Positions 43,816 through 52,390 of a DNA stretch of 64,000 nucleotides are shown here, one piece after another. The position numbers and the translations under genes are program-made. The notes below the pieces were generated by a model. It was not told where the DNA came from, did no database searches, and worked only from the letters and a program-made list of their open reading frames with translations. The number at the start of each line of letters is the position of its first letter. Position 1 is the first letter of the stretch. The stretch comes from Actinomycetota bacterium (lineage in GTDB: Bacteria > Actinomycetota > Nitriliruptoria > Nitriliruptorales > Nitriliruptoraceae): assembly GCA_019347575.1 (NCBI GenBank), contig JAHWKY010000006.1, positions 124,001 to 188,000 on the forward strand, read 5' to 3'.

Positions 43816-45015
43816 TCAGGTGGCGGTGGCGATGGCGTGGGTGAGGCGGAGCGCACGGACCGTCTCGGCCACGTCGTGGACCCGGACGATGGCAGCCCCG
43901 CAGAGGGCAGCGTGAGCGGCGGAGACCACGCTGCCGATGAGACGTTCCGCCGGCTCCTCGACGCCCGTGATGCGACCCAGGAACGACTTGCGCGAGGTGC
44001 CCACGAGCACCGGGCGTCCGAGCGAGGTGAAGTCTCGCAGGCTGCGCAGCAGCGCGAGGTTGTGGTCGACGGTCTTGCCGAACCCGATGCCGGGATCGAC
44101 GATCACACGGTTGCGGTCGATACCGACGTGGGCGGCACGCTCGACCGTCTCGGCGAGGAAGTCGAACACCTCACCGACGACGTCCGCGTAGCGCGGGTCG
44201 CGCTGCATCGTGCGGGGCGTGCCGCGCATGTGCATCGCGACGTAGGGCACGCCGAGTTCAGCCACGGTCGGCAACATCAGCCCATCGAGAGCGCCTGCGG
44301 AGATGTCGTTGACGAGGGCGGCGCCGCCTTCGACGGCGGTGCGGGCGACCTGAGCCTTCGACGTGTCGACCGACACCATGATGCCGTCGGATGCCAGCGC
44401 CTCGACCACGGGCATGACCCGTCGCAGCTCCTCGGCCTCCGGGACCGGGTCCGCCCCGGGCCGGGTCGACTCGCCACCTACGTCGATCACCTGGGCGCCC
44501 GCCGCGACCAGCTCGCGGGCGTGCTCGATGGCCGCCTTGAAGTCGCCGTCGGGATCGAACAGCACGCCGCCGTCGGAGAAGGAGTCGGGGGTGACGTTCA
44601 CGACGCCCATGACCAGCGGTCCCTGCGAGAACGCGAACGTGCCGACCGCGGTCACGAGGGGAGGTGGCGGCTCGAGCCACGCATCGACGGCGTAGTCGAC
44701 GGTCGCCTCGATCAGCTCGGCCAGCTCGGGTCCACCTGCGCGCCCCGCCGCGCTGGCGATCCGGGAGGGGGTCGAGACGGTACGGAGGCGGTCGCCCTCG
44801 ACGTCGACCTGCCCCCCGCCGGACGCGATGGCGTCGCCGACCTGCTGTGCCTGCGGCAAGCGGCTGATGACGACCCGTACGCCGCCGCCGTCACGGACGA
44901 GCGTGGCGTCCTCGACGCGGACGAACGGGCCCTCGGGGCGGGGGGGGCGGCCGGGCAGAACGGTCCCTTCGGCGGCCGGCGACGGGACCCTACCGCGCGT
45001 CCCCGTCACTAGCAC
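43816..45015 (-). CDS. folP: Dihydropteroate synthase, N-terminally extended
   Basis: Up to 399 residues. The DHPS barrel spans about 130-399: PLVMGVVNVTPDSFSDGG, GAQVIDVGGESTRPGAD, VSVDTSKAQVARTAVEGGAALVNDISAG, VAMHMRGTPRTMQ, VIVDPGIGFGKTVDHNL, VLVGTSRKSFLG and AAIVRVHDVAET. The 100-odd residue N-terminal part (VRVVISRLPQAQQVGDAIASGGGQVDVEGDRL) resembles the extra domain of long-type DHPS; the exact start among several GTG codons is open. It joins pABA to the pterin. Confidence 0.93.
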   Translation of the reverse strand: MLVTGTRGRVPSPAAEGTVLPGRPPRPEGPFVRVEDATLVRDGGGVRVVISRLPQAQQVGDAIASGGGQVDVEGDRLRTVSTPSRIASAAGRAGGPELAELIEATVDYAVDAWLEPPPPLVTAVGTFAFSQGPLVMGVVNVTPDSFSDGGVLFDPDGDFKAAIEHARELVAAGAQVIDVGGESTRPGADPVPEAEELRRVMPVVEALASDGIMVSVDTSKAQVARTAVEGGAALVNDISAGALDGLMLPTVAELGVPYVAMHMRGTPRTMQRDPRYADVVGEVFDFLAETVERAAHVGIDRNRVIVDPGIGFGKTVDHNLALLRSLRDFTSLGRPVLVGTSRKSFLGRITGVEEPAERLIGSVVSAAHAALCGAAIVRVHDVAETVRALRLTHAIATAT

Positions 45016-45253
45016 TGGCGGAGGACGGGATCTCGTCGTGCCGGTGCGGCTGGCAGCCGGGGCCGTCCCCCATCGTCAACGCGCTGATCCGGTCGTCCAC
45101 TTCTCCACATGCTCGTGGATCGGGTCTTGACGTGTCACAGGGCGACGGTACGTTCGGTGTATGAGTTCGACCAGCCGCCACGACGGCCCCGCGCCCGACG
45201 ACGAGCCCTTCGTGGTCCCGGTCGCGCTCGCAGCGGTTGCGTTGGCTGTCTCG

Positions 45254-45315
45254 GGAAACCAGCGCATCCGGTGGTTTCCGAAGTGCAACGGAAACCACCG
45301 GATGCGAGGGTTTCC
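45254..45315. repeat. 62-base cruciform repeat, copy A
   Basis: Inner perfect arms CGCATCCGGTGGTTTCC and GGAAACCACCGGATGCG with a 10-base loop (GAAGTGCAAC), extended outward by GGAAACC and GGTTTCC. Copy B at 45783 is its reverse complement with two small differences, and homology continues 20-30 bases beyond copy A's left side (GTTGCGTTGGCTGTCTC). Confidence 0.9.
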
Positions 45316-45782
45316 GGTAAGGGCCGTCAGCGACGTCTAGGCCGATCCGGCCGCGACCGGGGTGCCGTTGGAGCTGTGGCTGAGCCAGCTCGGCCACGCA
45401 ACCCGAGCCGGCCGGCGCATGCTGCTCAAGGCCGCCACCACGCTGGTGGACATGTCCGCGACGTTCACGGGGTTCCGGGCGGGCCAGATCACCGGGAGCC
45501 AGACCCGCGCCATCGTCGACGCCGCTGCGCGCCTGCGCAAGCACGAGCGCACGCAACTCGATGCGGCGCTGGTCGACGACCTGGCCACGGCCCGCAACGA
45601 GGAGCCCGACGAGATCACCTGGCGAGTGGTGCTGTTCGCTGCCGAGCTGGAAGCCTCCCGCATCGAACAGTCCGAGGCCGAGGCCGAGCCCGCGGTCAAC
45701 CGCACGATGATGCAGCCCCGTCTGGACGGGACCGGCGGCCTCCCCGTCCGGGACGGCCTCGGAGGTCGCTAACGCTGCTTTC

Positions 45783-45845
45783 GGAAACCCTCGCATCCGG
45801 TGGTTTCCCTTGCACTTCGGAAACCACCGGATGCGCCTGGTTTCC
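45783..45845. repeat. 62-base cruciform repeat, copy B (inverted)
   Basis: Reverse complement of copy A, with one substitution in the loop and one extra C. Flanked on the right by GAGAGACAGCCATCGCAACTG, the inverted equivalent of copy A's left flank. A further partial copy of that flank occurs near 46243-46280. Confidence 0.9.
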
Positions 45846-46349
45846 GAGAGACAGCCATCGCAACTGGGTGGCCGTCGCAGTGAGGTGGCGACGCGCTGGT
45901 GGACATCTTCCGCGAGTCCCTGGACGGCCACGGCGGTTGCACGGACGACGATCACGACGCCGACCCCTTCGACAGCGGCGACGGCCCTGACGGCGGCGAC
46001 GGCAACGGCAGCGGCGGCGACGACGGCGACGGTGACGGTGATGGCGGCGGTGGCGACGGAGGCACCGGTGGGGGTGGCGCCACCTGCAAGGTCAAGCCGG
46101 CGCAGCCGCTGGTGCTGGCCACCACCACGCTGCAGGACCTGATCGGGCTGACCCACGGCCCGGGCGAGCTGCTGACGACCCTGACCGGTGGGCGGATCCG
46201 CATCACCAACGCGGCGCTACGCCGCCTCGTCGACGAGGGTTTCCGAGAAAGGGCGTCGCAACCGAGTGGCCGTCGCGCACGATCCGCGACCCGACGCCTC
46301 AAGCGACCCGACAACCGTCAGGAACCGGGCGCCAGACCCCCGAACCCGT

Positions 46350-46371
46350 GAGCCCCACCGCGGTGGGGCTC
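46350..46371. terminator. Perfect 22-base palindromic hairpin
   Basis: GAGCCCCACC-GC-GGTGGGGCTC at the end of the DUF222 remnant. It lacks a U-run; it is likely a terminator for the former gene or bidirectional. Confidence 0.55.
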
Positions 46372-46426
46372 ATACCCATGCTCGCCGGTGGCGGGGAGCA
46401 GCCTGGTGGGCGCCGAGGCTGCCTCC

Positions 46427-46446
46427 GCGCGCTCGTAGGAGCGCGC
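46427..46446 (-). terminator. Terminator-like hairpin after the 46.4-47.5 kb gene
   Basis: GCGCGCTC-GTAG-GAGCGCGC, an 8-bp stem with 4-base loop, ends 2 bases beyond the stop codon of the minus-strand gene. Confidence 0.6.
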
Positions 46447-46448
46447 TG

Positions 46449-47543
46449 CTAGGGGATCTCGGTGATGCGTGGTGCGGCGATCGTCGTCGGGGCGGGCACG
46501 TCCCGCAGGTCCTGCGACGCACGTGCGTCGTGGTCGCCCGGACGCTCCGACCGGGGTCCCGGCGACTCCCGGCGCCCCGGCAGCGGGCGGCCGGTGCCCT
46601 CCGGGCTGTGGGCTTCGGGTCGGCCACCCCGCAGGGGCGTGTCGCGCCCCGCGGAGGGGGCGCGCCCCGGTTCACGTGCGGGCGGGGCGCTGACGATGCG
46701 CCAGCTCGCCTGCGCCGTGGCGTGGATCGTCCCGTTCTCCGACAGCAACGCCGACGCCCCGCGCACGTACGCGTCGTCGGCGTCACCGGCGACGCCAACG
46801 GTCCGCAGCGTCGCGCGGGGCGGCACGTCCTCGAGGTAGGTGACGTCGTAGCTGGCGAGCACCGCCCCGCGCGCGTCGCGATCCTCGAGCTGGGCGCGGT
46901 TGGGCCACAGCGTGGGGCAGCTCAGCACGGCCGCGGTGATCGCGGGGGAGAAGACGCCGTCCTCGCTGGTGTCCTCGTCGGCGAGGAACGAGGTGATGAC
47001 GCTGTCGGGTCCGTGCCAACCCGGCTTCAGTCGCAGCCCCTGGGGGTTGTCGCCACACAGCCAGCAGGTGGTGTGCAGGTCCGTGTCGCCGGAGGGGTCA
47101 TGCTCGGCCGCCGGCAGCGGCACGTCGGCCAGCGCTCGCATCGAGGCGAACCGCGGTGGGAGCTCGGACCGCCCCGCCCGGACCAGGCCGGTGGCGAGGA
47201 CCATGACGGGTTCGTCCTCGGTCGTGGCGTCGGTCCGGCGCCGGATCTCGACGGTGACGTCGTCGCCATCCGTCGACACTGCGGCGTACAGCTCGTCGCC
47301 GACCGGCACGAGCCGATCGACCGCGACCGACAGCGACGCGACGGACCGGGGCAGGCCCGCCCCGAGCCGGGCCGCGTCGAGGATGCCGGCCGCCAGCACC
47401 CCGGGGTGTAGGTAGCCCTGCGGCTCGGCGTAGGCGGTCGCGGGCAGGAAGCTGCGTTCGGTCGCCCCGTCCCGTTCGATCGTCTCCTGACCCCAGCGCA
47501 GGGTCATCATCGGTGGTCCGGTGGTCACCAGGTTCGTCGCCAC
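46449..47543 (-). CDS. Possible hotdog-fold thioesterase-like protein
   Basis: 364 residues. Two repeated beta-rich halves are seen; the second has CWLCGDNPQGLRLKPGWHG and ends YVRGASALLSENGTIHATAQASWRIV. The CWLCGDNPQGL motif recalls acyl-CoA thioesterase proteins with a CxxCG-x-NPxGL signature. The first half (LHPGVLAAGILDAARLG ... LSVAVDRLVPVGDELYAAV) also looks like a hotdog. About 70 C-terminal residues are Arg/Pro-rich and disordered. The call rests on one motif and is tentative. Confidence 0.5.
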   Translation of the reverse strand: MATNLVTTGPPMMTLRWGQETIERDGATERSFLPATAYAEPQGYLHPGVLAAGILDAARLGAGLPRSVASLSVAVDRLVPVGDELYAAVSTDGDDVTVEIRRRTDATTEDEPVMVLATGLVRAGRSELPPRFASMRALADVPLPAAEHDPSGDTDLHTTCWLCGDNPQGLRLKPGWHGPDSVITSFLADEDTSEDGVFSPAITAAVLSCPTLWPNRAQLEDRDARGAVLASYDVTYLEDVPPRATLRTVGVAGDADDAYVRGASALLSENGTIHATAQASWRIVSAPPAREPGRAPSAGRDTPLRGGRPEAHSPEGTGRPLPGRRESPGPRSERPGDHDARASQDLRDVPAPTTIAAPRITEIP

Positions 47544-47729
47544 GTGCAGCCTCCGAGTCGTCGCTGCTCGGTGTCCAGCATGGGGCGCCGATGGCGGCTG
47601 TGCGGGGTGATGTGCCCGTCGACCGGACGGGCCTCGGTAACGGGCTCCTGCGTTCCGACAGGTGGCCCGATGGTGCCAACGCGCGGGTGCGCAGCACCAC
47701 CGCCGCGCACCCGGCGCTACCGGAGGTCG

Positions 47730-49388
47730 TCAGTCCTGCGAGATCGGGGCGGGCGGGAACGGCGCGTCGACCGTGCGGCCCTCGATGAGGTTCGACGGCA
47801 GCGCGACGCGGAAGATCTGGGTGGTCGTGCTCGGATCCGAGGGGCCACCCTCGAGGTCGGGCGTGCGCTCGTAGCCCAAGAACGGCACCGACCACGTCCC
47901 GGTCTTGACCGTGACGTCGCCGCGCGTGTGCACCGGGAAGAAGAACGACGAGTCGGAGGCCGACACGAACAGCCCCAGACGGTGCCCCTCACGCAGGATC
48001 CAGTCCTGCGGCAGCGACTCGAAAGCGACCCCACCGGAGCCGTCGATGAGCTGCGCGCCGCGCTGGATCATCCTCGCGACGCCGTCGGGCCCGACGTCGT
48101 ACAGCAACGTCACCATGTTGGCGAGCGGGTACTCGGTGTCCACGTCCACCGCGACCTCGTACGGACCGCTGAACCGCAGGTCGTACGGGGCGGGCGGGGT
48201 GAAGGTCCACAGACCGTTGCTGGGGTTGCCGGCGCTGTTGCCCTGGTTGTCCACGTAGGTACCGCCGAGCAGCGGGAAGCGGTGCAGCGTCGCGTCGGCG
48301 GGTGGCCACGCGTCCTCGCTGCGCCACTTGCCCTCGTTGTCCTCCACCTCGACCGCCGGCAGGTCGGCTGCCGGGGCGTCCATGAGGTGCTCCTCGAGGA
48401 ACGCCATGGCCTCGTCCATCCAGCCGTCCCGTCCAACACGCGGGGTCGGGTCCTCGGGGTCGTGCTCGGAACCGCGAGCGTGATCGGACTGGTGGAACCA
48501 GGCACGCTTGGGGCTCTCCAGCTCGCTCCACACCGGCAGGAAGTTGTTCGCCTTGGTCTGCATGTCGAAGAACCCGTGGGTCCAGAACACCGGCACGTCG
48601 GTGTCGGCCGCCGGGACCTTCAGGTCACGCTCGCGCCAGTACGGCAGATCAGGCTCGTGGACCTGCTGGTTCGCAGCGTGGTACGCGAAGCAGGCTGGAT
48701 TGATGTAGGCGCCGTTGATCAGCTCTTGCTCGGAGCTGCCGAAGGGGTCGTTCGGTGGGGCGTCGTAGGTGAGGTAGCTGACGTTGATCAGGCGCCAGCC
48801 GGCCGTGAACCCGACGCCGTTGCGGTAGATGCCTTCGTACAGACCGATCAGCGGGGCCTGGATCACCGTCGCCGCGAGCCCCTCGGGGTCCTCGGCGAGC
48901 GCCATGACCTGGGTCCAGGCGTCGTAGCTCTTGCCCCACATCCCGACCTTGCCGGTGGACCAGGGCTGGCTGGCAGCCCACTCGACCGCGGCCTTGGCGT
49001 CCATGCGCTCGCCCCGGCCGCCCATGTCGTAGCAGCCTGCCGAGCCGCCGTAGCCGCGCGAGTCGACCTGGACGTAGGCGAAGCCGCGCTCGAACGGACG
49101 GCCCTCCACCATCATGTCCTCGAAGCGCAGCGTCGGCCCCTCTTGGCCGATGGTCGTGCGGAAGTAGGGCCCGACCGAGACGATGACGGGGAAGGTGTCT
49201 CCCTCTTGGGCCCAGGCGGGGAGGAACACGTCCGCATGCAGCGAGGTGCCGTCGTCGGAGGGGAAGAACTCCTCGGTCCAGGTCCACTCGTTGGTGCGCT
49301 CGACGGTCTGCTCGTTCAGCGATGGCAGCGTGAACGCGACCAGACCGGGCAGCAGGAGCAGTAGCAGCAGGGCGGCGGAGCGACGCAC
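47730..49388 (-). CDS. Secreted CocE/NonD family alpha/beta hydrolase
   Basis: 552 residues. Signal peptide (RRSAALLLLLLLPGLVAF), then an alpha/beta hydrolase with oxyanion segment FPVIVSVGPYFRT, the DSRGYGGSAGCYDM turn, nucleophile elbow GMWGKSYDAW (Ser), and catalytic His/Asp region HGFFDMQTKANN / WFHQSDHARGSEHD. The C-terminal jelly-roll domain (XPP_C type) follows (YEVAVDVDTEYPLANMVTLLYDVGPDG). The group includes X-Pro dipeptidyl-peptidases and cocaine esterase. The substrate is unknown, the site extracellular. Confidence 0.88.
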   Translation of the reverse strand: MRRSAALLLLLLLPGLVAFTLPSLNEQTVERTNEWTWTEEFFPSDDGTSLHADVFLPAWAQEGDTFPVIVSVGPYFRTTIGQEGPTLRFEDMMVEGRPFERGFAYVQVDSRGYGGSAGCYDMGGRGERMDAKAAVEWAASQPWSTGKVGMWGKSYDAWTQVMALAEDPEGLAATVIQAPLIGLYEGIYRNGVGFTAGWRLINVSYLTYDAPPNDPFGSSEQELINGAYINPACFAYHAANQQVHEPDLPYWRERDLKVPAADTDVPVFWTHGFFDMQTKANNFLPVWSELESPKRAWFHQSDHARGSEHDPEDPTPRVGRDGWMDEAMAFLEEHLMDAPAADLPAVEVEDNEGKWRSEDAWPPADATLHRFPLLGGTYVDNQGNSAGNPSNGLWTFTPPAPYDLRFSGPYEVAVDVDTEYPLANMVTLLYDVGPDGVARMIQRGAQLIDGSGGVAFESLPQDWILREGHRLGLFVSASDSSFFFPVHTRGDVTVKTGTWSVPFLGYERTPDLEGGPSDPSTTTQIFRVALPSNLIEGRTVDAPFPPAPISQD

Positions 49389-49584
49389 GGTGGTTCCCCT
49401 CGGTTCGTCCAGCTAGGAGCCTCTCGGGGCCTACTTCGAGGTCGGCCCCCCGAATCCCTTCCTCCGCCCCGTACCGCTCAGGTACGCCGGGTCCCCGCCG
49501 ACAGGAACCAGGACCTGCACCGGCCAGGGAGACGTCGTCACGCCCCCGAAGCGCACAGCCAGCTTCGGCCACGGGTACCGCTCC

Positions 49585-51861
49585 GTGGCCCCGATCGTCG
49601 CGGCCGGGGTCCTGATCACCCTCGTCGCGACGCTGTGGTCGGTGGCGACCGTCGAGGCCCAGCAGCGCGCCCGGCTCGACTCCGCCGCCGAGAACGCAGC
49701 AGCCCGTGTCCGCGACCGGCTGCGCTCCTACACCGTGTTCCTCGGTCAGCTCCGCAACGAGTTCCTGCTCAACGACGTCCTCGGACGCCAGGAGTTCGAA
49801 CGCCGGGTCCGCCTCGCCGTGGAGCAGGACATGATCCGCGGCGTCCAGTCGGTGGAGTGGTCTCCGAGCATCCGTGCGGGAGCGGTGGACAGCTACGTGA
49901 CGTCGGTCCAGCAGGACACGAGCGTGCGGCGCGAGGGCTACCCCGGCTTCGACCTCCGGCCAGCGGTCGAGACCGACGTGCACTACCCGATCGACTACAT
50001 CGTGCCCTACGACGCCAACACCACCGCGCACGGGTTCGACCTCGCGTCCCACGCTCGCCGCCTCGACGAGGTGCATCGGGCACGCGACACGGCAGCGATG
50101 GTCGCGACCCCGCCGGTGCGCCTGGTCCAGGAGCAGGCCGACCAGCGGGGCTTCGTGCTGATGTCGCCGGTCTACACGACCCTCAGCCTCCCCCAGTCGC
50201 TGCAACAGCGTCACGCCACGTTCGCCGGGACCGTCCGCCTCGTGTTCCGCTCCGGTGACCTGCTGGACGAGATCCTGGCTCCGCTGCGGCAGATCGAGAC
50301 CCGCATCCACGATCTCGGTGCCCGCGGAGGGCCCGAAGCTGCGGCGACCGGCGGCACCCTGCTCTACGAGACGACGGCTGACGTCGACGTCGAGGACGGC
50401 GCCGCGTGGGTCGACCTCGACGTCGCTGACCGACGGTGGCGGGTGTTCGTGGTGCCGGGGGCCCGGTTCGCGTCCGGACCCCGCTCGCTGCCGTGGGGCG
50501 TGGCGCTGGTGGGCCTGCTCCTGACCGGCCTCCTGGCGCGGCTCGCCAACGAGCACGTCCGGGCACGGGACCGCGCGCTCAGCCTGGCCGCCGACATGAC
50601 CGAGGACCTGCGTGAGGCGCAGGAGCGGTTGCGGGCGCTGATCGACCACGCGCCGGACGCCACGCTCGTCGTCGCCCGCGACGGCACCATAACGATGGCG
50701 AGCCGCCGCGTCCGGGACCTGTTCGGCTACGACCCCGACGATCTGATCGGCCGGTCGATCGAGGAACTGCTCCCCGAGGAGGCGCGCGGGCTGCACCGAG
50801 CGCACCGCGGGGCGTTCATCGACCGCCCTCGCCCGCGTGACATGGGCTCGGACGGTTCTTCAGCCCGCCCACCCGCCGGCGCCCAGGCGCCGGCGTCCCG
50901 GTCTTCGGCCCGCCCACCCGCCGGCGCCCAGGCGCCGCCGTCCCGGTCCCTGGTCGCGGTGCGGGCGGACGGCTCGGAGTTCCCCGTCGAGATGAGCCTG
51001 GCGCCGGTCGGGGAGGGCGAGCAGCTCGAGGTCATCGCGGCGGTTCGCGACGTCTCAGTGCGGCGGGAGGCGGAGGAGCTGCTGCGTGGGGCGCTCGAGC
51101 ACGAACGCGCCGCTGCCGAACGACTGCGGGAGACCGATCGGCTGCGGGCCGCGTTCCTCGAGACCGTCTCGCACGAGCTGCGCACGCCGCTGGCGGCCAT
51201 CGTGGGCTTCACCGAGATCCTCCGGAGACGGGAAGACGACCTCTCGAAGGTCCAGCTCGCCGACTTCATCCAGCGCATCGACCGCAACGCGCACCGCCTG
51301 CACGGGCTCATCGCCGAGCTGCTCGACTTCAGCCGCATCGAACGTGCAGCCCTGGAAGCCGATCTGCAGCCCGTGGACCTCTCGGAGCTCGTCGTCGGGC
51401 TGACGGCGTCGCTCGCGACGGTCCTTCAGGGACACTCGATCGAACTGCACATTGAGCCGGACGTCACCGTCGCCGCCGACCCGGGGCTGCTCGAGCGGGC
51501 GGTGACCAACCTGCTGACGAACGCCGAGCGCTACAGCCCGCCCGGCACGAAGATCCGGGTCACGGTCGAGGGGCGTGGCACCAGCGGCCTCGTGTCCGTC
51601 GCGGACGAGGGGCCCGGGATCGCGCCCGACGAGCGCAACCTCGTGTTCGAGCGCTTCTACCGCGGGGCGGCGGCACGCACCCGCAACGTCCCAGGGACCG
51701 GCATCGGCCTCGCGGTCGTGCGTGAGGTCATCCAGCTGATGGGGGGCACGGTGGAGGTCGTGCAACCGCAAGACCGACCTGGCGCCACGTTCGTCATCAC
51801 GCTGACGCGCCTGACGACCACGGCCGCCGCCCTGCCCCGCGACGTCGGCCGCGGGGCGTAG
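49585..51861 (+). CDS. Sensor histidine kinase: CHASE - PAS - HisKA - HATPase
   Basis: 758 residues from GTG 49585, the first possible start in frame. A membrane helix at 1-22 is followed by an extracytoplasmic CHASE domain at about 70-270 (GVQSVEWSPSIRAGAVDSYV ... RGFVLMSPVY), a second helix near 300-325, a PAS domain at about 350-490 (RALIDHAPDATLVVARDGTITMASRRVRDLFGYDPDDLIG), HisKA with ETVSHELRTPLAAIVGFTEIL (phospho-His), and HATPase with N, G1 and G2 boxes (NLLTNAERYSP, DEGPGIAPDERN, GTGIGLAVV). A 30-residue repeat insertion splits the PAS domain. No adjacent response regulator. Confidence 0.92.
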   Translation: MAPIVAAGVLITLVATLWSVATVEAQQRARLDSAAENAAARVRDRLRSYTVFLGQLRNEFLLNDVLGRQEFERRVRLAVEQDMIRGVQSVEWSPSIRAGAVDSYVTSVQQDTSVRREGYPGFDLRPAVETDVHYPIDYIVPYDANTTAHGFDLASHARRLDEVHRARDTAAMVATPPVRLVQEQADQRGFVLMSPVYTTLSLPQSLQQRHATFAGTVRLVFRSGDLLDEILAPLRQIETRIHDLGARGGPEAAATGGTLLYETTADVDVEDGAAWVDLDVADRRWRVFVVPGARFASGPRSLPWGVALVGLLLTGLLARLANEHVRARDRALSLAADMTEDLREAQERLRALIDHAPDATLVVARDGTITMASRRVRDLFGYDPDDLIGRSIEELLPEEARGLHRAHRGAFIDRPRPRDMGSDGSSARPPAGAQAPASRSSARPPAGAQAPPSRSLVAVRADGSEFPVEMSLAPVGEGEQLEVIAAVRDVSVRREAEELLRGALEHERAAAERLRETDRLRAAFLETVSHELRTPLAAIVGFTEILRRREDDLSKVQLADFIQRIDRNAHRLHGLIAELLDFSRIERAALEADLQPVDLSELVVGLTASLATVLQGHSIELHIEPDVTVAADPGLLERAVTNLLTNAERYSPPGTKIRVTVEGRGTSGLVSVADEGPGIAPDERNLVFERFYRGAAARTRNVPGTGIGLAVVREVIQLMGGTVEVVQPQDRPGATFVITLTRLTTTAAALPRDVGRGA
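50857..50946 (+). repeat. Two tandem 45-base palindromic units inside the PAS domain
   Basis: Units at 50857-50901 and 50902-50946 each hold CCGCCGGCGCC-CAG-GCGCC and encode SSARPPAGAQAPASR and SSARPPAGAQAPPSR. The inserted DNA keeps the kinase frame. The two units differ at three bases. Confidence 0.88.
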
Positions 51862-51873
51862 CGGCGGGGCTGC

Positions 51874-52377
51874 CTACGCGTCCTCGGTGACGGTCGAGCG
51901 GCGCCGGGTCCACACGAGGCCGCCGATAGCGGCCGCGCCGAGGGCAGCGCCCGAGATCACCAGCCACCGTGCCGGACCGTCGTTGCTGGCCGCGGCGTCG
52001 GTCAGCGCGGCACGCTGGACCCGGTACTCGACGGTCTCGGCCCGCGGGGCGCCATCGTCCGCCGTGCCCGAGATCTCGTAGCTGACCTCGTCCTCGGCGT
52101 CAGCCGGCACGACCACCTGGGCGCGGAACGTGCCGTCCGACTCGACCGGGGCGCTGCTCACGACGGGACCGCCGGTCCCGGGGGTGATCACCACCGTCGT
52201 ACCGGGGCTCCAGTTCGAGCCACAGATCTCGATCGTCGTGCCCGGGGTGATCAGGGTGACCGTCGGGTCCGCGCACTCCCGGCCGGGGCCCGGCGGGTAG
52301 GGTTGCGCCCACGCCGGGGCGAGTACGGCGAGCGCCCCCGTAACGGCGATCGCGATGAACCAGATGCGGTGTGTCAT
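51874..52377 (-). CDS. Exported protein with C-terminal membrane anchor
   Basis: 167 residues. Signal peptide (HRIWFIAIAVTGALAVLAPAWAQ), an Ig-like beta domain at about 35-125 (TVTLITPGTTIEICGSNWSPGTTVVITPGTGG ... GTFRAQVVVPADAEDEVSYEISG), then a C-terminal helix (WLVISGAALGAAAIGGLVW) and RRR tail. It is 14 bases from the next wall-binding-repeat protein on the same strand, so a surface role is likely. Its specific function is unknown. Confidence 0.75.
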   Translation of the reverse strand: MTHRIWFIAIAVTGALAVLAPAWAQPYPPGPGRECADPTVTLITPGTTIEICGSNWSPGTTVVITPGTGGPVVSSAPVESDGTFRAQVVVPADAEDEVSYEISGTADDGAPRAETVEYRVQRAALTDAAASNDGPARWLVISGAALGAAAIGGLVWTRRRSTVTEDA

Positions 52378-52390
52378 GCGCCGTTCCATC

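Larger units (their letters stand above)
45161..46351 (+). pseudogene. Decayed DUF222 (13E12-type) gene interrupted by cruciform repeats
   Basis: From ATG 45161 a frame reads MSSTSRHDGPAPDDEPF... and runs into the first 62-base cruciform, then stops at 45340. From 45362 a DUF222-like stretch appears (LSQLGHATRAGRRMLLKAATTLVDM, FRAGQITGSQTRAIVDAAARLR ... MMQPRLDGTGGLP). After the second, inverted cruciform, another piece continues (VDIFRESLDGHGG ... LQDLIGLTHGPGELLTTLTGGRIRITNAALRRLVDEG). No HNH motif remains. A run of GGC/GAC triplets gives a Gly/Asp tract. Frames differ, so it is not functional as one protein. Confidence 0.7.
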
